From JAGVSR01 sp963825555 (GTDB lineage: Bacteria; Pseudomonadota; Alphaproteobacteria; Rhizobiales; Hyphomicrobiaceae): DNA of 64,000 bases. The notes beneath the pieces are model-generated. The model saw nothing but the letters and a program-made list of their open reading frames with translations, was not told the DNA's origin and did no database searches. Shown here one piece after another: positions 44,246 through 54,050 of this stretch. The position numbers were made by a program, and so were the translations under genes. Location of the stretch: NCBI GenBank assembly GCA_963825555.1, contig CAWGTZ010000022.1:62001-126000 (forward strand), written 5' to 3'. Numbering within the stretch: position 1 is the first letter of the stretch; every line of letters begins with the position of its first letter.

Positions 44246-47200
44246 TCAAATCTCCACAACCTCTAGCACGCCGGGCACGGTGGAGAGTTGACCGGCTTGG
44301 TTAGGGGACACATCCCAGCGGCCAGGAAGGACAAATTCCAGTTCCTTGGCGCCGACAGGCAGCACGATGCGCACCTCGCCGCCCTTGCGCTGGCCCGGCT
44401 GGCCGGGCTTCAGGAGCGCCTTGAACTCATCCATGACGGACCGCCGGGCGGCAACCAGGCCCGCATCGAGAACGATCTTCAGCCCCCGCTCGATCTCGGC
44501 TGCTGCCTTGTCCAGTGCTTCGATGCCCTGCACCCGCATTTTAACGGTGTCGCCATCCCGCTCGGCCTCAACGGTGAGGACGACGGGCGTGCCGCCTTCG
44601 AGGAGATCGCGGCAAGCGTTCAAGGTATCGGAGAAGATGACCGCCTCGAACTGACCGCTCGCGTCGGAGAACATGGCAAAGGCGAACTTGTTGCCCTTCT
44701 GGGAGCGGCGTTCCCGGGCGGAAATAACGATGCCGGCAAGCCTTCCGCTAGATGCACCGCGCGCCGTCGCCGCTTCGAAGTCGACCCAGCGGCGCACGCC
44801 GAGCTTTTTCAATACCGTCTGATAGGCATCCAGTGGATGACCCGATAGGAAGAAGCCAACGGCGTCGAACTCGGCCTGAAGTCGCTCCATGGGCGTCCAA
44901 GCCTTCGTGGGCTTCAGATCCAGCGAGGCCGCACCGCCGCCACCGCCGAAAAGGTCGCTCGTGCCTTGTGCGGCATTGTCCGCCTGCCGGTTAGCCAGTG
45001 CGATGAGACCTTCCACGTTGCCCCGGACCAAGGCCCGGTTCGCCTCCAGCCCATCGAAGGCGCCCGCCATGGCGAGGGTTTCAAGACCGCGCTTATTGAG
45101 TGCCTTCGGATTGAAGCGGGCCGCAAAATCAGCAAGCGAACGATAGGACCCTCCAGTGGAACGCTCCTCCACAACGGTCTGAACCGCTGCCGCGCCGATA
45201 TTCTTCAAGGCGGCGAGTGAGTAGCGGATCGCCCCTATCCCGTCCTTGTTTGTCCGCTCGACGAGGAAATCTACTTCCGATGTATTCACGCAAGGCGGCA
45301 GCACCTTGATGCCGCTCTTGCTGGCCTCGGCCGCAAACATGGACAGCTTATCGGTGTTGCCCATGTCGAGTGTCATGGAGGCAGCGAGGAACTCCTCTCG
45401 GAAGTTCGCCTTCAGGTAGGCAGTATGGTAGCTGACGAGCGCGTAGGCGGCCGCATGTGATTTGTTGAAGCCATAACCGGCGAACTTGTCGACGAGTTCG
45501 AAGATGTAGACCGCGTCGTCCTTCGATACGCCGTTGTTGAGCGCCCCTTCCACGAAGCGCGCCTGCTGGCGGGCCATCTCCGCCTTGTCTTTTTTGCCCA
45601 TCGCGCGGCGCAACAAGTCGGCATCGCCGAGCGAGTAGCCAGCCAACACCTGCGCGATCTGCATCACCTGTTCCTGGTAGATGATGACGCCGTAGGTTTC
45701 CTTCAAAATCCCTTCCAGCATCGGATGCAGGAAGTCGACAGGCTCCTCGCCATGCTTGCGGTTGATATAGGTTGGGATGTTGTCCATCGGACCGGGACGA
45801 TAAAGCGCCACCATCGCAATGATGTCCTCGAACCGGTCGGGCTTCAGCCGCTTCAGGCTCTCGCGCATGCCCGTGCTTTCCAGCTGGAACACACCGACCG
45901 TATCTGCCTTTGCCAGCAGCTGGTAGGACGCCGCATCATCGAGCGGGAGCGCTGCGAGATCGACGTCGATCCCGCGTCCGCGCTTGATCAACTCCACCGC
46001 CTTGGTGAGCACGGTGAGCGTCTTGAGGCCGAGGAAGTCGAACTTCACGAGGCCCGCCGCCTCTACCATCTTCCAGTTGAACTGTGTGACGGGCATGTTC
46101 GACTTCGGGTCCCGGTAGAGCGGAACCAGTTCATCGAGCGGTCGGTCGCCGATCACGATGCCGGCGGCGTGCGTTGACGCATGACGATAGAGGCCTTCGA
46201 GCTTCTGCGAGACGTGCAGAAGACGCGCAACAATCTGGTCCGTATCGCGCGCCTCCTGCAGCTTGGGCTCGCCGTCAATTGCCTGGGACAGGGTGACAGG
46301 ATTGGCCGGATTGTTCGGCACAAGTTTGCACAGCCGGTCCACCTGGCCATAAGGCATCTGCAGCACGCGACCGACGTCGCGCAACACTGCGCGGGCCTGC
46401 AGTTTGCCGTGGGTGATGATCTGCGCCACACGGTCAGCCCCGTACTTCTCCTGGACGTAGCGGATCACCTCGTCGCGCCGGTCCTGGCAAAAGTCGATGT
46501 CGAAGTCCGGCATCGAGATGCGTTCCGGGTTCAGGAAGCGCTCGAACAGCAAGCCGAAGCGCAAAGGATCCAGATCAGTAATCGTCAGCGACCAAGCCAC
46601 AAGCGAGCCCGCGCCTGAACCGCGGCCTGGGCCCACGGGGATACCGTGCGCCTTGGACCACTTGATGAAGTCAGACACGATCAGAAAGTAGCCCGGAAAC
46701 TTCATCTTGGTGATAACATCCACCTCAAAGGCGAGGCGCTTCCAGTAATCCTCCTCGGTGAAACCGGGCGCGAGCGGCACTGCGGCGAGACGCTTGCGCA
46801 ACCCCTCCTCCGCCTGCCGGGTCAACTCGGCGGCCTCCGCAGCCAACTGATCGGCATTCGAACTCTTGCGTTTGGTCTGCACAAAGCGGGGCAGGATCGG
46901 CTTTTTGCCCCGTGGACGAAACGCACATCGCTTGGCGATCTCGATCGTATTGGCGAGCGCTTCGGGCAGGTCGACAAACAGCGCCGCCATGTCATCGGCG
47001 CTCTTCAGATAGTGCTCTCGGGTCACCCGGCGCCGGTCGTCTTCACCGACATAGCGCCCCTCCGCAATGCACAGCAGCGCATCGTGAGCCTCGTAGTCGT
47101 CGGGCGTAGCAAAGTAGACCTCGTTGGTAGCTACGATCGGCACGCCCTTGGCGTAGGCCAGATCGAGAAGCTGTGGCTCCACCTCCTGCTCCGCCCGCGT

Positions 47201-47767
47201 TCCGTGGCGCTGCACCTCCACGTACAGCCTATTGCCGAAGATCTCCTTCAAAAGGTCGAGTCGATCCTCTGCGACCTGCGGCTGGCCTTCGAGAAGGGCA
47301 CGGTCGATAGGCCCCTCCGGCCCCCCGGTCAGCGCAATGATGCCCTCGGCGTGCTTTTCGATGAGAGCACGCGTCACGAAGGGCACATCCTCATCGACTG
47401 TGCCCAAGTGTGCCGAGGAGACGATTTTCATGAGGTTCGCGTAGCCTGCCTCGTTCATGGCAAAGAACGCCATGAGACCGTCGCGCCAGGCATGCTGACG
47501 CACGGGCGGCCCCGGCAACTGGTCGGGCTTCGTCTTCTTCTCGCTCATCTGGCAGGCAAGCGAAACGCCGGCTATAGGCTGAATGCCCGCCGCCGCGAGC
47601 TTGTCGGAGAACTCCAGCGCACCGAACATGTTGTTCGTGTCGGTAAGACCAAGCGCGGGGAATCCGTAGCCCGTGGCGAGCTTGGCGAGCCTGCCGATCG
47701 GCAACGCGCCTTCGAGCAGCGAATAGGCCGAATGAACCTTGAGGTGAATGTAGGTCGGCCCGGTCAT
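44246..47767 (-). CDS. dnaE: DNA polymerase III subunit alpha
   Basis: This encodes 1173 residues from the ATG at 47767; a longer frame to 47884 is rejected. The N-terminal PHP domain begins with HLKVHSAYSLLEGA. The polymerase domain shows GPGRGSGAGS and the catalytic aspartates in MPDFDIDFCQDRR. A tandem helix-hairpin-helix region follows FAGYGFNKSHAAAYALVSYH, and an OB domain (VDFEAATARGASSGRLAGIV) is near the C-terminus. It is the replicative polymerase. Between dnaE and lolD there is a 706-base spacer in place of a tight operon. Confidence 0.97.
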   Translation of the reverse strand: MTGPTYIHLKVHSAYSLLEGALPIGRLAKLATGYGFPALGLTDTNNMFGALEFSDKLAAAGIQPIAGVSLACQMSEKKTKPDQLPGPPVRQHAWRDGLMAFFAMNEAGYANLMKIVSSAHLGTVDEDVPFVTRALIEKHAEGIIALTGGPEGPIDRALLEGQPQVAEDRLDLLKEIFGNRLYVEVQRHGTRAEQEVEPQLLDLAYAKGVPIVATNEVYFATPDDYEAHDALLCIAEGRYVGEDDRRRVTREHYLKSADDMAALFVDLPEALANTIEIAKRCAFRPRGKKPILPRFVQTKRKSSNADQLAAEAAELTRQAEEGLRKRLAAVPLAPGFTEEDYWKRLAFEVDVITKMKFPGYFLIVSDFIKWSKAHGIPVGPGRGSGAGSLVAWSLTITDLDPLRFGLLFERFLNPERISMPDFDIDFCQDRRDEVIRYVQEKYGADRVAQIITHGKLQARAVLRDVGRVLQMPYGQVDRLCKLVPNNPANPVTLSQAIDGEPKLQEARDTDQIVARLLHVSQKLEGLYRHASTHAAGIVIGDRPLDELVPLYRDPKSNMPVTQFNWKMVEAAGLVKFDFLGLKTLTVLTKAVELIKRGRGIDVDLAALPLDDAASYQLLAKADTVGVFQLESTGMRESLKRLKPDRFEDIIAMVALYRPGPMDNIPTYINRKHGEEPVDFLHPMLEGILKETYGVIIYQEQVMQIAQVLAGYSLGDADLLRRAMGKKDKAEMARQQARFVEGALNNGVSKDDAVYIFELVDKFAGYGFNKSHAAAYALVSYHTAYLKANFREEFLAASMTLDMGNTDKLSMFAAEASKSGIKVLPPCVNTSEVDFLVERTNKDGIGAIRYSLAALKNIGAAAVQTVVEERSTGGSYRSLADFAARFNPKALNKRGLETLAMAGAFDGLEANRALVRGNVEGLIALANRQADNAAQGTSDLFGGGGGAASLDLKPTKAWTPMERLQAEFDAVGFFLSGHPLDAYQTVLKKLGVRRWVDFEAATARGASSGRLAGIVISARERRSQKGNKFAFAMFSDASGQFEAVIFSDTLNACRDLLEGGTPVVLTVEAERDGDTVKMRVQGIEALDKAAAEIERGLKIVLDAGLVAARRSVMDEFKALLKPGQPGQRKGGEVRIVLPVGAKELEFVLPGRWDVSPNQAGQLSTVPGVLEVVEI

Positions 47768-48473
47768 CGCGTCCCCGTTTGGCTCCTTGAATGAGTTTTC
47801 TTCGAGTCTCGTGACTAGCACAACACGCCGGACGTTTCTCGCCCAGGGGGTGACTGGAACGCGATCACCTGTGGACCAGGACAAGCTCGTGAAATCGCGC
47901 AGCGACCCCTGTCACTCGAGGAACATCCCTCATGCCCCGCTGCTGGTAGGAAACTTGAACCCGAGGCGGTGCTCCCTGCACCCCGGATCACCATCCGCAA
48001 CCCAAACGGAGGCACCCTCATGAGCGCATTTGCACGCCTTGCCTTGATCACAAAGAAGTCCCTGCCTGCACCGGAGTCCGAGGTGGACGGTGTGCCGATG
48101 AGCGAAATGGAGCGCACCGCCCTGGAAGCGGCCCGCAATGCGGCCCCGCCATTGCCGGCGCCTACAATCAGCTTCTCAGGCAAGAACGATGCGCCATCCG
48201 GGTTTAGCAGCCGCTGGCTCGCACGCATCCGCACCACGATTTCTTCGTGAGCGCTCCCGGGAACTTCAGGGCAGGACCAAATTCCCCCGGACACCGCGCG
48301 TGCAATTTGAAAATCTCATTTGGCCTTAACGACGGAGAAACCGCGTGAAAATCCAGTTCGACTTCATCGCTGAAAACGACAGCTTCCCCGGCCTACCCAT
48401 TCGCGATGGGGACCCGCGCCTGCAGTAGCCCGCGCGAATGCACGGGGGCGCGCAGCCCTCGTGCCGATGTCAA
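47768..48473. other. Long spacer between dnaE and lolD
   Basis: This 706-base region is large for this block. Only the small plus-strand frame at 48020-48250 is plausible. A 27-codon frame with a GTG at about 48345 and GGAG upstream is too short to call. The dnaE promoter should lie near 47770-47850. No LexA box, tRNA or terminator was found. Confidence 0.45.
48020..48250 (+). CDS. Small hypothetical protein
   Basis: This encodes 76 residues from an ATG at 48020, which has a strong GGAGG ribosome-binding site 7 bases upstream. The protein is basic at both ends, with an acidic middle (PESEVDGVPMSEMERTALEAA) that could form a short amphipathic helix, followed by a Pro-rich stretch. No family is recognised and there is no signal or membrane segment. 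It lies alone on the plus strand in the dnaE-lolD spacer, so conservation in relatives would decide if it is real. Confidence 0.42.
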   Translation: MSAFARLALITKKSLPAPESEVDGVPMSEMERTALEAARNAAPPLPAPTISFSGKNDAPSGFSSRWLARIRTTISS

Positions 48474-49187
48474 TCAACGCACCGCTCCGGGCGCGACCTC
48501 AATCAGATGACCGCCCTCCATCCGCAGGACACGATCCATGCGCGAGGCAAGTTCAAGATTGTGGGTGGCAATCAGGGCGGCTACCCCCTCGCGCTTGAAA
48601 AGGCCGATCAGTTCATGAAAAACAAGCTCCGACGTTTTAGGATCAAGATTCCCAGTCGGCTCGTCAGCGAGAATGAGCTTCGGCCGGTTGGCAAGCGCCC
48701 GGCAGATGGCCGTTCGCTGCTGTTCACCGCCCGAAAGCTGCGCGGGCCGATGGTCAAGCCGGTTCTGAAGTCCAAGCGCTGAAAGAAGTTCCGTGGCGCG
48801 CTCCGCAGCCTTCTTGCGCGACATGCCCAGGATCATCTGCGGCAGAACGACATTCTCCAGCGCGGAGAATTCCGGCAGTAACTGGTGAAACTGATAGATG
48901 AAGCCGACCTCCGAGCGCCGGATGCGCGTACGCGCGTCGTCGTCGAGCTTGGCACAGTCTTGCCCACCGATAACGACGGAGCCCGAATCCGGAGACTCGA
49001 GCAGGCCTGCGATGTGCAGGAGGGTCGATTTGCCCGCGCCCGAAGGGCCAACAAGAGCCACAGCCTCGCCAGGAAATATCTCCGCACTGGCGCCGTTCAG
49101 AACCGTAATCTCGCGCTCGCCCTGCTTGAAGGCGCGCGTCAAACCAGCGAGTTTGAGTATGGCGGTCGTGGTGGGCGTGTCGAGCAC
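48474..49187 (-). CDS. lolD: Lipoprotein-releasing ABC transporter ATP-binding protein
   Basis: This encodes 237 residues. Walker A is GPSGAGKST, the signature is LSGGEQQR and Walker B is LILADEP; the YQFHQLLPEFSALENV segment is typical of the MacB/LolD group. With LolC/E it drives release of outer-membrane lipoproteins from the inner membrane to LolA. It starts 10 bases after the lolC stop. LolD-type proteins cannot be separated with certainty from FtsE/MacB by sequence alone, but the operon context is clear. Confidence 0.93.
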   Translation of the reverse strand: MLDTPTTTAILKLAGLTRAFKQGEREITVLNGASAEIFPGEAVALVGPSGAGKSTLLHIAGLLESPDSGSVVIGGQDCAKLDDDARTRIRRSEVGFIYQFHQLLPEFSALENVVLPQMILGMSRKKAAERATELLSALGLQNRLDHRPAQLSGGEQQRTAICRALANRPKLILADEPTGNLDPKTSELVFHELIGLFKREGVAALIATHNLELASRMDRVLRMEGGHLIEVAPGAVR

Positions 49188-49197
49188 GTTCCGCCTC

Positions 49198-50466
49198 CTA
49201 CTCGTATCTCAACGCTTCCACGGGGTCGAGCCGGGAAGCGCGCCAGGACGGATAGAGCGTCGCCAGAACCGACAGCGACAGCGCCATGATGACGATCCAT
49301 GCGGTCTCCGCCGGATTAATCTCCGCGGGCAGCCGCGTCAGATAGTAGACGTTCGGATCAAACATCGGCGTGCCCGTGATGACAGTTATGAACTGCCGGA
49401 TACTCTCGATGTTCGCGCAGAAGACGACACCCAGGATGAGGCCCGCGATCGTCCCGACGACCCCGATCGAAGCGCCGGTGATGAGAAACACGCGCATGAC
49501 CGAGCCCTTGCTCGCGCCCATTGTCCGCAAGACCGCGATATCTCGGCCCTTGTCTTTCACGAGCATCATCATGCCGGAAATGATATTCAGGGCCGCTACC
49601 AGGATGATAAGCGAGAGGATGATGAACATCACATTTCGCTCCACCTCAAGCACCGTGAAGAAGGTTTCGTTCTTCTGCCGCCAGTCGGTGACGTTGATCG
49701 TTTCCCCACCCGCTTTCCGGATCGCCTCGGCGTAGGCGTCGACCTTCTCGGGATCGTCCACCACCACCTCCAGCACATCGACCTCGTCACCCTTGGAGAA
49801 GTAGCGCTGCGCCTCCTTTAGCGGCATGAAGATCATGGTCTTGTCGTATTCCGACATGCCGAGTTCGAAGATGGCTGAGATCGTATATGGCTTGGAGCGC
49901 GGTGCTGTGCCGAAAGGCGTCGCCGCACCACGTGGCGAGACGAGTGTCAGCTTATCGCCGACATTCACGTAAAGCGACGTGGCGAGGCGCGTACCGATTG
50001 CGATACCCTGCCCGTCGTCGAAGCCGTCCAACGTACCCCCGCGGATGTTCTCTCCGACGAGTTTCAGCGACTTGATGTCCTTCTCCGAGATGCCCCGCAC
50101 CAAAGCGCCCAGCGCCTGGGCACTCGACGAGACCATCACTTGACCTTCGATCAAAGGAATGGCGTGCGTAACACCCGGCACCGCCGCGATCTTACTGGCC
50201 TTGTCCGGATAGTCGGAGAACGGCTCACCGATCTTGTACACAACCACGTGGCCGTTGAGGCCCAGGATCTTGGAGAAGAGATCTTTGCGGAAACCGTTCA
50301 TCACGGCCATGACGATGATGAGGGTCGCTACCCCCAACATGATGCCAAGGAACGAAAAGCCGGCAATGACCGAAATGAACCCTTCCTTTCGGCGCGCCCT
50401 CAGGTAGCGGCCCGCGAGCATCCACTCGAACGGCGAAAACGGCTTGGTATCGGGCGTGGCGGCCAT
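49198..50466 (-). CDS. lolC: Lipoprotein-releasing ABC transporter permease, LolC/E family
   Basis: This encodes 422 residues. One N-terminal membrane segment (ISVIAGFSFLGIMLGVATLII), a large periplasmic domain, and three C-terminal membrane segments (around IILVAALNIISGM, GVVGTIAGLILGV and WIVIMALSLSVLATL) give the MacB-like layout of LolC/E. A single permease gene is present, as is common in alphaproteobacteria, where it would form a homodimer (LolF type). It is followed by lolD and preceded by proS with 57 bases between. Confidence 0.92.
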   Translation of the reverse strand: MAATPDTKPFSPFEWMLAGRYLRARRKEGFISVIAGFSFLGIMLGVATLIIVMAVMNGFRKDLFSKILGLNGHVVVYKIGEPFSDYPDKASKIAAVPGVTHAIPLIEGQVMVSSSAQALGALVRGISEKDIKSLKLVGENIRGGTLDGFDDGQGIAIGTRLATSLYVNVGDKLTLVSPRGAATPFGTAPRSKPYTISAIFELGMSEYDKTMIFMPLKEAQRYFSKGDEVDVLEVVVDDPEKVDAYAEAIRKAGGETINVTDWRQKNETFFTVLEVERNVMFIILSLIILVAALNIISGMMMLVKDKGRDIAVLRTMGASKGSVMRVFLITGASIGVVGTIAGLILGVVFCANIESIRQFITVITGTPMFDPNVYYLTRLPAEINPAETAWIVIMALSLSVLATLYPSWRASRLDPVEALRYE

Positions 50467-50523
50467 ATGCGCTCCCCTCTGCGCCCCTGACCTACAGGCA
50501 GGTCCGGGCGATTATCCCTGCTC

Positions 50524-51870
50524 TTACGCCAGCACCCGTTGGGCGGAAATGAGGTCGATCAGCCTTATTAGCCCTGCTTCTGTGGGGAGCGTTTCCTTCT
50601 CGCCACTCTTGCGGTGCTTGAGTTCGACCTCACCCGACTTGACGCCCTTGGGTCCAACGACGAGCTGATATGGCAATCCGATCAGCTCCATAGTCGCAAA
50701 CTTGGCGCCGGCTCGCTCGTCCGTGTCGTCGTAAAGCACGTCCACACCGGCGTTTTTGAGCTTTCCGTAGAGATCACGGCAGACTTCATCGGTCGCCGGG
50801 TCCCCAGCCTTCAGGTTGACCAGACCCACTTCGAATGGTGCCACCGGAACAGGCCAGATGCAGCCGGATGCGTCGTGTGACGCCTCGATGATGGCGCCGA
50901 CAAGCCGCGAGACGCCAATGCCGTAGGAACCCATCTGGAGGGTGACAAGCTGCCCATCAGGCCCCTGCACCTTGGCGCCCATGGGGGCGGAATACTTGGT
51001 GCCGAAGTGGAAGATGTGGCCCACCTCGATGCCGCGTGCAGAAACGCGCTTGTCCGCCGGCACATCAGCCTCGAAGCGTGCCGCCTCATGCATCTCCTCC
51101 GTCGCTGCGTAGAGCGAGGTCCACTGCTGAAAGACGGCGGACAGATCACCTTCGAAATCCGTATCGGCTCCAGGCACTGCGGTTTCGATCAGATCCTTGT
51201 GGCAATAGACTTGGCTCTCGCCCGTCTCAGCCAGAATGATGAATTCATGGCTGAGGTCGCCGCCGATCGGCCCGGTATCGGCCTTCATGGGAATCGACTT
51301 CAGACCCAGCCGTGAGAACGTCCGAAGGTAGGCCACGAACATGCGGTAGTAGGCGGCCCGCAAGTCTTCCACCGTCAGGTCGAACGAATAGGCGTCCTTC
51401 ATCAGGAACTCTCGCCCGCGCATCACGCCGAAACGCGGCCGCACCTCGTCGCGGAACTTCCACTGGATGTTGTAGAGATTGGCCGGCAGGTCCTTGTAGC
51501 TCTTCACGCTGTCGCGGAAGATCGCGGTGACGACCTCTTCCGCCGTCGGGCCAAAGAGCATATCGCGTTCGTGCCGGTCGGTAATTCGCAGCATCTCCTT
51601 GCCGTAGGCCTCATAGCGCCCACTCTCGCGCCACAGGTCCGCCGACTGGATCGTCGGCATCAGAAGCTCGACGGCTCCCGCACGGTTCTGCTCCTCGCGC
51701 ACGACGGACTCGATCTTTTTCAGGACCTTCAGGCCGAGCGGCAGCCAGGAATAGATGCCGGCCGCGGCCTGCTTGATCATGCCTGCACGCAGCATAAGTT
51801 GATGGGAGACAATCTCGGCCTCTTTAGGCGTCTCGCGCAGGACGGGCAGGAAGTACCGGGACAGAAGCAT
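50524..51870 (-). CDS. proS: Prolyl-tRNA synthetase, short form
   Basis: This encodes 448 residues. Class II motifs are visible: motif 1 around RAGMIKQAAAGIYSWLPLGLKVL, motif 2 in KFRDEVRPRFGVMRGREFLMKDAYSF and motif 3 in GSYGIGVSRLVGAI. The editing (INS) domain of the 570-residue bacterial form is missing, as is normal for the alphaproteobacterial type. It charges tRNA-Pro. It heads the proS-lolC-lolD run and is divergent from the gene at 52241. Confidence 0.95.
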   Translation of the reverse strand: MLLSRYFLPVLRETPKEAEIVSHQLMLRAGMIKQAAAGIYSWLPLGLKVLKKIESVVREEQNRAGAVELLMPTIQSADLWRESGRYEAYGKEMLRITDRHERDMLFGPTAEEVVTAIFRDSVKSYKDLPANLYNIQWKFRDEVRPRFGVMRGREFLMKDAYSFDLTVEDLRAAYYRMFVAYLRTFSRLGLKSIPMKADTGPIGGDLSHEFIILAETGESQVYCHKDLIETAVPGADTDFEGDLSAVFQQWTSLYAATEEMHEAARFEADVPADKRVSARGIEVGHIFHFGTKYSAPMGAKVQGPDGQLVTLQMGSYGIGVSRLVGAIIEASHDASGCIWPVPVAPFEVGLVNLKAGDPATDEVCRDLYGKLKNAGVDVLYDDTDERAGAKFATMELIGLPYQLVVGPKGVKSGEVELKHRKSGEKETLPTEAGLIRLIDLISAQRVLA

Positions 51871-52240
51871 GGGTGTCGGGGCCTATGGGACAGTGCCTAT
51901 GGAAGACTGGGATCGGGCTGGCCCGCGCCGGACGGCGCAGGGGGATGCGGCACGAGGAGCGCGCACGAGTGCACTGAAGCCCCCGAGTTGTCCCGGGCAA
52001 CCCGCCGTCATTAGCGGCTCGCCCGCTCCCCGGCAACCCGGCCGGCGGCCTGCCGGGCTCGGGGATAAGGAAATCACGCCGAAGCACCCACGCTCCACGA
52101 CGCCCTCACCCGCCAGGCCGGATGGGCGAATTGGCGGAAAATCTTGAAACTCCAACGCTCAGAAGCCTGTGGATGGTTGAAATGGGGCGACCGCAGACTC
52201 GGATAGGATTTCGGAGCTTCAGGGAACGGAACGCGATCTG
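51871..52240. other. Intergenic region between proS and the Clp-N/DUF4332 gene
   Basis: This 370-base divergent spacer contains a GC-rich inverted repeat near 52029-52057 (CCCGGCA ... TGCCGGG with an inner GGCC pair), with no T-tract. Promoters for both genes must lie here but none is clear. No small gene is convincing. Confidence 0.45.
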
Positions 52241-54016
52241 ATGAGCTTCGACGGCAAAATCTCCGCCAATGTTTGTACATGCTGCGGTCAGCAGATCCCA
52301 TCGGCCGGGCGCCTCACGCTTCGCGTCGATGAAAAGGTCCTTCAGCTATGCAACGCCGCTTTCGAAGACGCCGATGGCGCGGGTGCTGAACACGTCGATG
52401 TGGCCCACCTGCTTATGTGCTTTGCCCGCGACGAGACGACCCGTTCTCTCTTCCACCACTTCGGCTTCGACGCCGACCAGATGAGCGAGACGGCCCGGCA
52501 GTGGCTGGCCCGCCATGGACGCAACCGAACGGAGGGGGTGGTGACGGCGTCGGTGGAGCTGAGAAGGCTTCTGGCCCGCGCCGAGGCCCACGCGGTCCAT
52601 GATGGACGCGCGCACGCCACCCCACACGATGTCTTCGGCGTGCTGGCCGAGATCACCGCCGCGCCGCGAACAGGCCGCCCCTCAGATTTGACTCCCGTGC
52701 CGTCATCGCACGCTGCGTCCCAGCAAGCGCGAGACATCTCGCCATTCGGCCCACCACTTGCCAGCCCCGCAACCCACCGCGGCGACAGCGCACTCAAGCA
52801 TTCCTCGCGCGTCGCGTGCGAAGCGCAGCAGCGCCCTTCTTCGCTCGAAGCCTTTGCCACGACCCGATGCCCTCAACAGGGCAACCGAGTGAACGACCAG
52901 ATTGATGATGGGCGGGAGGTCGGTGCGCACAGCCGCCCAATCGAGCACCTGTCGGACCGGCCGCACGGCTACGTCCATCGCCCCTGCCAATCAGGCTCCT
53001 CGGCCATGCGGGCCTCGGGGCACGCTGGACAGGCACAGGCGCGCGTTGCGACCGAGCATCGGGAGCGTGCCGTTCAGCGCGGCAAACTCAGCCTTCGCGC
53101 GCTCTTCGAGCGGCTCGACCAGCAGGAAGCCGCCCTGGCCCAGTTGCGGGCGGCTCTTGGGCGCGCCTCTTCAACGCCATCCGGCTCCATCACAGACCGC
53201 GAAGAACCAGCGATTCCCACGCATGAAGCCACGTTGCCTGACACGCCCGCTCGCGAGGCATCGCAGGGTCGTTCTTCTTCTCGCGCCTCATCCTCTCGCA
53301 AGTCGTCATCATCGCTCAGCCGGTCCCTATCTACTGCCTCGACCCACGATCGCGTCAACGAACGGAGACGCCACAGACGGCAGGCCCTACACAGCAACGG
53401 GCGCCAAGGTGAACCTTTGGGCGAACGGCATAACCGGGAATCTTGGCGGCGGTTGTCGGACCGCCCGCGCATGCCTAGCAATGACGATGCACGCCCGGTC
53501 ACCGTCATCAACCGCAAAGGCAGATATGATCGCGTTGAAGATCGCGACTTCGATCGCGACACGGTGGATCCGCGCGAAAAACGTTTTTACCTTGCACTCG
53601 ATGACGAGGTCGTCCGCGCACCATCCATCGGCAACAAGACAGCAAGCCGGCTGAACGACGTTGGCGTTACCCGCGTCCGCGACCTCCTGGAAGCCGATCC
53701 GGACGATCTATCCCAGAGATTGGGCGTTCGCCATATATCGCCTCAACGCATCCGGGAGTGGCAGGCGCAGGCGCGGCTCGTGTGCACGGTGCCTTGGCTA
53801 CGCGGAACCCACGCACAACTTCTTGTGGGCGCAGGCTTCCCGACCGCCGATGAGATCACCGGCGCAGAGCCTGGATCTGTCTGTGCGGCCATTCTCAAGT
53901 TCGCCATGACGCGGGACGGCCAAAGCGTTCTGAGGTCGGGTCCGCCCCCCGACGTGGAACGCATTACACAGTGGATGGAATTTGCGGCCCAGGCCGAGCC
54001 TGCACGGGCAGCCTGA
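52241..54016 (+). CDS. Orphan protein: Clp-N-like domain, disordered middle, C-terminal DUF4332/HhH-like domain
   Basis: This encodes 591 residues. Residues about 9-18 hold a cysteine cluster (VCTCCG). Residues about 25-140 resemble the double Clp N-terminal domain (HVDVAHLLMCF, then LLARAEAHAVHDGRAHATPHDVF), which in ClpA/ClpB binds substrates or adaptors. No Walker motif or AAA+ domain follows. Residues about 140-440 are Ser/Arg-rich and disordered, with one short coiled coil (LFERLDQQEAALAQLRAAL). Residues about 460-585 resemble DUF4332 with a helix-hairpin-helix start (SIGNKTASRLNDVGVTRV). It lies on the plus strand inside a minus-strand core block, so it is a lineage-specific insertion. 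Its function is unknown; a scaffold or adaptor is a guess. Confidence 0.7.
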   Translation: MSFDGKISANVCTCCGQQIPSAGRLTLRVDEKVLQLCNAAFEDADGAGAEHVDVAHLLMCFARDETTRSLFHHFGFDADQMSETARQWLARHGRNRTEGVVTASVELRRLLARAEAHAVHDGRAHATPHDVFGVLAEITAAPRTGRPSDLTPVPSSHAASQQARDISPFGPPLASPATHRGDSALKHSSRVACEAQQRPSSLEAFATTRCPQQGNRVNDQIDDGREVGAHSRPIEHLSDRPHGYVHRPCQSGSSAMRASGHAGQAQARVATEHRERAVQRGKLSLRALFERLDQQEAALAQLRAALGRASSTPSGSITDREEPAIPTHEATLPDTPAREASQGRSSSRASSSRKSSSSLSRSLSTASTHDRVNERRRHRRQALHSNGRQGEPLGERHNRESWRRLSDRPRMPSNDDARPVTVINRKGRYDRVEDRDFDRDTVDPREKRFYLALDDEVVRAPSIGNKTASRLNDVGVTRVRDLLEADPDDLSQRLGVRHISPQRIREWQAQARLVCTVPWLRGTHAQLLVGAGFPTADEITGAEPGSVCAAILKFAMTRDGQSVLRSGPPPDVERITQWMEFAAQAEPARAA

Positions 54017-54050
54017 GCAGTGCCAATCCCCGCGAAACCGCCGAACGGCC

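Noticed and set aside
48345..48428. 27-codon frame with GTG start and GGAG upstream
   Set aside because: It is too short and unsupported to call without conservation data.
52029..52057. GC-rich inverted repeat upstream of the Clp-N/DUF4332 gene as an operator or terminator
   Set aside because: There is no T-tract and no match to a known operator; GC-rich spacers often contain such repeats.
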